From the NCBI GenBank assembly GCA_038049695.1, contig CP142453.1, positions 113,020,001 through 113,084,000 of the forward strand: a stretch of DNA of 64,000 bases, written 5' to 3'. Under the pieces are notes generated by a model. The model was not told the origin of the DNA. It was given only the letters and a program-made list of their open reading frames with translations, and made no database searches. Position 1 is the stretch's first letter. Every line of letters begins with the position of its first letter. The translations under genes were made by a program, and so were the position numbers. This stretch comes from Cinnamomum chago. Its lineage: Eukaryota; Streptophyta; Magnoliopsida; Laurales; Lauraceae. Positions 59,122 through 64,000 of this stretch are shown here, in pieces.

Positions 59122-61826
59122 TGTTACACCCCAAACCCAACTTAATCTCCATTGTGCAAATTAATGAGGATTGAGTTTAATAAATTATGCTTTGTTGTAA
59201 ATCATCGAACTTAGTACTCATTAGTCGTTTTAGACCGAGTTAATTGAGTCTTGGGTCTTGAATAAGTGAGTGAAGTAGAGTTGACTCACTTGGGTTGAAT
59301 CAAGGACTTTTTAGTAATTATAGGTTTCGCATTTTGCGTTAATTGCTTGTCATCTTGGCGTCATCGCGTGTATCTCGTCGAGCACGTCGGTTTTCGTATT
59401 CAGCTTCACTTCATTTGATCACTCGTTGAAGAAGTGGGCCATCGTTTGACTTAAAATGGAAATACATAAATGCAGTGGACTTTTCTGCAAAAATTTCCAT
59501 CCTTATCATGTTAAACAACTCCGTCCCATTCACTCCATTCGATTGGTGCATGGTGACTGTGGAGTGAGTGAGAGAAGCCCTTTCCTCCCTTCTTCCTTTC
59601 AATTTCCCTTCCTTTCTCCAAGCTCTTTAGCATTGTACAAGTGAAGGCAAGAGTAGAAGTCTTTTCCTGCATCTTCTTCATCATTTTCAACTTTTGCTCC
59701 TCCCACTCCCAATTTCGGATTCCTTGTCAAGGTAAGACTCAAACCCATCCTTGGTGGTATTTTTGAGTTAAAATGGAGTCAATGGACTCTTGGGTAGTCT
59801 TTCATTGCATTCTTTTTGTTTGATTTGTGTCTAGGGTTTGAAATTTTCAGGGATTGTAGGGTTCTTTAACCCAAGGGTGTAAGAGAAGTTTTGGAAAGCT
59901 TAATTTGAGGCAAATATAAGCATAATATGAATTAAATTTTGTTATTTTCATTGATTCAATGTTTTACTCATGACTCTTAGTATTCAACCATGTAAGATTG
60001 GATTTAAAAATTTTCGTTGGGCTCTCTGTATGTATTTAAATGCTATGGATTGATTATATGTTGGACATGGAGCAAGGAGGTTCCATTGTCATAGAAGGTG
60101 AGGAAAAGTGTGGAAGTGGAGGGAGGAGAGAAAGCTTCAGATTTGGCAAAACGAAACAGGGCCGCAGGCCATGCTGTTACTTGGCGGCTAGCCGCGTGAC
60201 CCCAGGCGGCTAGCCGAAAACTCCCCGGTTACCTTTCCAGTAATCTGACATTTTGTCAAGAAGCTAGGCGGCTAGCCGCGTAACCCTGGCGGCTAGCTGA
60301 CTGGTTCACAGTCGGCTAACCGCCAGGCCACCCCCCAGCTGACCGAACCCCTGAATTTCTAAATTGTTTTATTTTATTTCAAAGGCCCTCTTAGAGCCAT
60401 GAATTGATACTCTGACCCTGTAGTTGCATAATTGAAACCTTAGGAACTTGAGTAGCCCTAAAAATCAGGACTTTATCACCATGCCATGGATATTAATTTA
60501 ATGAACTTTTTATTAAACTGTGACACTAAGTAAAGGTTCCTTAAATGTGTATCGAATTGGATGATGAGGAAATAATAGAAGACTAGACTAGATTGGCTAG
60601 TAACTTCATCGATTCCTTAAATTATTGCATTCCATATTGAATTATACTTTTAATTGACATATCAATCATTATTTATAGATTTATTGTATCATCAATATCC
60701 TTTGAGGTCTCATTACTCCACTTCTTCTGTCACTCGTCAATTATGGTATATTAATTCAGTCTTTAATTGGAAATGTGGATAGAGTAAAGATACAGTGATA
60801 TGTGAATAGTATTGATTTTGATTATAGACAGTTTGAAATACGCACTTACTCAAATCCACTTATTATTTCGATTATTTTGATTCGATTGAGTCGGCACTAC
60901 TTAGCTTCGACCTTGTAATACTCGACGGGGTTTGAACTTTGTTTAATTTATTAGAGACTACTGCAGTAAGTCGTCTGGAGTACCGAAACTGCAGAACCGG
61001 GTAGCCAGTTAGACTTTGGCCGGACAGCTGGTGACATCCCAACTAGAATTGCTCTCTTTGAGAGGATGAGCTTAAGGTAGTAGCCAAATTAGAATGTTTT
61101 CTTATGAATTGATTCACCAGCATAATTATTCAAACTTTGCACAATTTGCGTGGTTGATACTTACCATTGACATCACTAATATAAATTTAATTGTCTTAAA
61201 TTCAAATTGCAACATTATGTGATTTCTTATTTTGCCTATGCTTGCTAAATCGTCATATTGAGATACTACATTTGGTGTCACAGACGAAGATGCAGCTCCC
61301 GGTCCTGAAGAGATCCTGGAGGGAGAGGAGGTTACCCAAGAGGTACCTTCAGGATTAGAAGAATGGCCAGCACAAGGGCCATATTAGATTTCACTTCCTC
61401 GGAGTGCGTGATGCTTTTAAAGAGACTATAATGCATGTGACTAGTCCTTTTTGTATGGTCACACGTAATTCTTTTGCATATACTTTTGGTAGTGGATGTA
61501 TAGGTTATTTTCAGTGGTGGTCTAGGGATTCTTTCATTGATCCCTCTTTTGTAACCTAATGTGTATATTTGTACAATTCTTTTGTATCAAACTTAAATGT
61601 TTAATTGCACTGAATGGAAGATGATACTTTCTGTAAATGAATTACGACTTCCGCTCTATTAAATGTTATTGTCTGTATTAGTGAGCTAGACTCACATGTG
61701 GAATAGTCGATTTTCTCTCCTTCGTGTGTTGTATTTAGCTCGAGACAGGTACAACATTCGGGAGTACGTGTACCACACCTCGGAGATTACCCTAAGCCAA
61801 GGTGATTTCGGGACCGGGATGTGACA
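59122..61826. mobile_element. solo LTR, 2705 bp, with 5-bp target duplication
   Basis: Starts tgttacacccc and ends gggatgtgaca, the TG...CA form of an LTR with short imperfect terminal inverted repeats. It is flanked by the perfect 5-bp direct repeat tgagt at 59117-59121 and 61827-61831. No gag, pol, primer-binding site or second LTR is present, so it is a solo LTR, of a size and end sequence that suggest a Ty3/gypsy element. At 60181-60325 it holds several copies of ggcggctagccg, whose core cggctagccg is a perfect palindrome. It lies in the gap of the ABCG pseudogene. Confidence 0.85.
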
Positions 61827-62625
61827 TGAGTAGTGACCCATATCTGCCCAAGTTACTCCACCTGGTCATGACAGATTATGTGGAAAATCAATAGCATTCG
61901 CTCTTATGCAATTGCTACTTTTTCATGATTTAGTCCAACACTTTTTCACATAAAAATGAAAAAAGAAGGTAATTTCCTCGAGTCTTCAATCAAAAAAGCA
62001 AAGTTTGGATCACTTTTCCACAAGACCCATAGCAGAGAGCGTGAGCGTGTACTGCTACACTTTTTAGCTCTAGTGTGACAATTTTTCACTTAAAGGGAAG
62101 AAAATGAATCATTTTTTTTCTTTTTAAGTCAACAAAAAATCGTTTTCTAAAAAAGATGCTCTCCACGCAACCACAGAATGACAGAAAAAAGTATGCAAAA
62201 TGCAAAACCCAAACATTATTTTTCAAACATAGAATAAAATACAAAAGGACATAGAGAGAATGTAAGAGAACATACCATTTGCAAGATCCAAAAGGAAATC
62301 TGCTGGATTCACGATAAGAGATGGGGTGTGACCTATGCTTGAGAAATAATCCAATACTTGTGCTCCTTTGCCCCAATAGATAGTGTGCCTGTCCGATAGA
62401 ACAAGTATCTTTTTGAACATGTAAAAAAGCCTGCGTGAAGGCTGGTGTACAGTCATGATCACTGTTCTTCTCTCTTTAGCTAACTTTGACAATGTTGAAC
62501 CTATTCTCTGAGCTGTAGTTGAATCCAAACCCCGTTGTGGGCTCATCCAGGAATAGTATGACTGGGTCCATTAGCAGCTCCTCCCCTATGCTTACTCTCT
62601 CTCTCTCTCACCTCCGAAAACACCT

Positions 62626-62979
62626 TTATTTCAATAGTAGAATTTCTTCTTCATCATCATCGTCACCGTCATTAAATTCTTTCTCTGATTGATAACTTAT
62701 TAGAATGTTCATTATGTATTTACATATAATGACACTATGAGGGGCATTTGGGGCTAGAAAGTATATTCATTTTCTTCACTAGAAACACGCAAAGTGTCAT
62801 TGAGGCTGGTTTTTTTATTAGAATTTCTCATAGGAATTTCGACTAACTAAAGATTCTAAAATTTCTATCAGAAGTTTGTTGAGCGAGATTTTGACATTGA
62901 TGAATTCCAACATTCTTAAATGCCCAAAATCAAAGATCACTGGAACCCATTATGTATTTGAAATTTTATAGGTCTTTAG
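62626..62979. other. no recognised gene
   Basis: This is where the upstream ABCG exons with Walker A would be expected on the minus strand. I saw no matching sequence here or in the rest of the window. Confidence 0.5.
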
Positions 62980-63301
62980 AGCACATTTGTTTACGTGTAA
63001 TTGAATTCCTATTTTAAATAATGTGTTCCTAAAAGTTGCTAAAAATTAAGAAATAAAGATAAAAATCTATAAATTGCCATCAAATTTTCTTCCTTAGATA
63101 AGGGGGATGGATAATGAATGCCTAGCCAGAAAGTCAGCTCTCCCATGTACACAACCATGTATGATGTCTTACTCTCACCTTTTTTTTATAATCCTTCTTT
63201 TGAATTGAAAATTGAAATAGAATGGATTACCTTTTTTATAATCCTTTGTGAGAACCCATTTTACCATGAGTTCCTAGGAATTCAACTCCATAAAAGCAAA
63301 G
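62980..63301 (+). repeat. MITE-like repeat family B copy
   Basis: Shares with 24926-25258 the order gcacatttgttt, aaaagttgctaaaaattaag, ttgccatcaaattttct, ggatggataatgaatgcc and ctaggaattcaactccat. Confidence 0.5.
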
Positions 63302-63539
63302 TAATTCTCATTTGATATCTTTTTTCCTGTTTGATATGCTTTTAGAGGGAAATAAAGTAATTCTCATTTGACAACTTTCTTAATTAGAAAGTAGAAAACG
63401 GGACAGCACCAGAAGATTAATTGAAAACAACTTATCTCATTTTCTTTTCTCTTTTGCTAGATTGGGCCGCTAGTAGAAAAGAGGTGCATTGCCACTAAGC
63501 TACCAATAATTTGGTGAAATATATCTTCTCATTTAGGGC

Positions 63540-63960
63540 TTATCATTTAGGGCCTATTTGCTTGCATTAGATTACACATAGAAATTCATATTAAATTGGG
63601 ATAAGCAAAGGTATAAGGTACCAATTATGAGATCTTGACGGTCATGATATTTGATTTACTAGGGTGATGGCTGGGTATTCATTTCTCATCTCTACTTTTT
63701 CAATTCTCATTAAAGGGAGATTATTTGATAGTCGTTTTTATATTCAACTTTGGTCTTCATTTTTAACCTCACATGAATTCTTATACGCCCAGTTCATATG
63801 TATTTCATTTAATTTACTGACCATGGTTGGGTATTCATTTCCCATTTCCCTTAAATGGAGGTTATTTGATAGTTATTTTTATATTCAACTTTGGTCTTCA
63901 TTTTTAACCACGTACGAATTCTTATATGCCCAATTCTTATGTATTTTTTATATATTCTAT
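63540..63960 (-). repeat. MITE-like repeat family B, inverted copy with internal duplication
   Basis: Begins agggcctatttgcttgc. A segment of about 130 bp (ggctgggtattcatttctcat through ggtcttcatttttaacc) occurs twice, at about 63667-63760 and 63830-63911. It is inverted relative to 62980-63301. Confidence 0.5.
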
Positions 63961-64000
63961 GCAAACAAACATGGCTTCAGTGAAACTTCAAGTAAGAATA

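Larger units (their letters stand above)
54554..62625 (-). pseudogene. ABCG half-transporter pseudogene (ABCG9/ABCG14-like)
   Basis: White-brown-complex type ABC transporter with nucleotide-binding domain first and membrane domain second. The ATP-binding part is at 62625-62276: a signature-like FGGERERE, Walker B ILFLDEPTTG, the D-loop LDSTTAQRI, the H-loop TVHQPSRRLFYMF, then VNPADFLLDLANG and a GT donor. The last exon starts at 58056 (TGLLMLTSGFW) and ends near 54554. It reads [51 protein letters not shown] and finally ENWVSVLILCAMVVGFWLIAY. Faults are: an AG-microsatellite expansion frameshifting the signature motif; a one-base insertion between Walker B and the D-loop; loss of RLSSY in the segment before FMARM; a frameshift near 57000; two hAT insertions in the last exon; and no Walker A exon or first membrane segments visible. 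It is certainly not functional as it stands. Confidence 0.85.

Noticed and set aside
60181-60325. Regularly repeated ggcggctagccg units as a possible CRISPR-like array
   Set aside because: The units are only about 12 bp, unevenly spaced, inside an LTR in a plant genome.

Overview
This is nuclear DNA from a flowering plant. It carries two complete intron-rich plant genes, COP1 and cytosolic glyoxalase II. Around them lie decayed gene fragments and many transposable elements: a Helitron, L1- and RTE-type LINEs, tRNA-derived SINEs, hAT elements, MITE-like repeats and one solo LTR. Coding base composition is unlike that of grass genes and intron junctions are ordinary GT-AG. The species cannot be fixed from the sequence.

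Layout. Positions 1-4.0 kb hold no gene I recognise. Positions 4.0-13.5 kb hold a plant Helitron on the plus strand: a Helitron N domain and HUH Rep broken by stops and frameshifts, an open PIF1-type helicase frame, and an RPA1-like single-strand-binding gene in several exons. The RPA gene carries a near-identical 443-bp tandem triplication around its second exon. Positions 16.4-17.0 kb hold an FKBP62/ROF1-type immunophilin fragment that still has introns. Positions 19.5-21.1 kb hold two SINEs, one with a 17-bp target duplication, and two members of a MITE-like family.

COP1 runs from 21.8 to 40.8 kb on the plus strand. Its 13 exons join in frame to 678 codons encoding RING, coiled coil, NLS and WD40 regions. 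Its introns hold RTE and L1 LINE tails, a foldback element and a SINE. Cytosolic glyoxalase II runs from 45.0 to 52.7 kb on the plus strand, with 7 exons and 258 codons. Its third intron contains an L1-type LINE relic into which a hAT MITE has inserted.

Positions 54.5-62.6 kb hold a minus-strand ABCG half-transporter pseudogene. Two hAT elements with 8-bp target duplications interrupt its last exon, and a 2.7-kb solo LTR with a 5-bp target duplication lies in the gap where the first membrane segments should be.

The two intact genes are functionally separate: COP1 is the light-signalling E3 ligase subunit, and glyoxalase II detoxifies methylglyoxal adducts. The main interest is structural: the Helitron with a recently amplified RPA exon, and the datable nested insertions in glyoxalase II and ABCG. 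I found no rRNA gene, no true tRNA gene and no CRISPR array.
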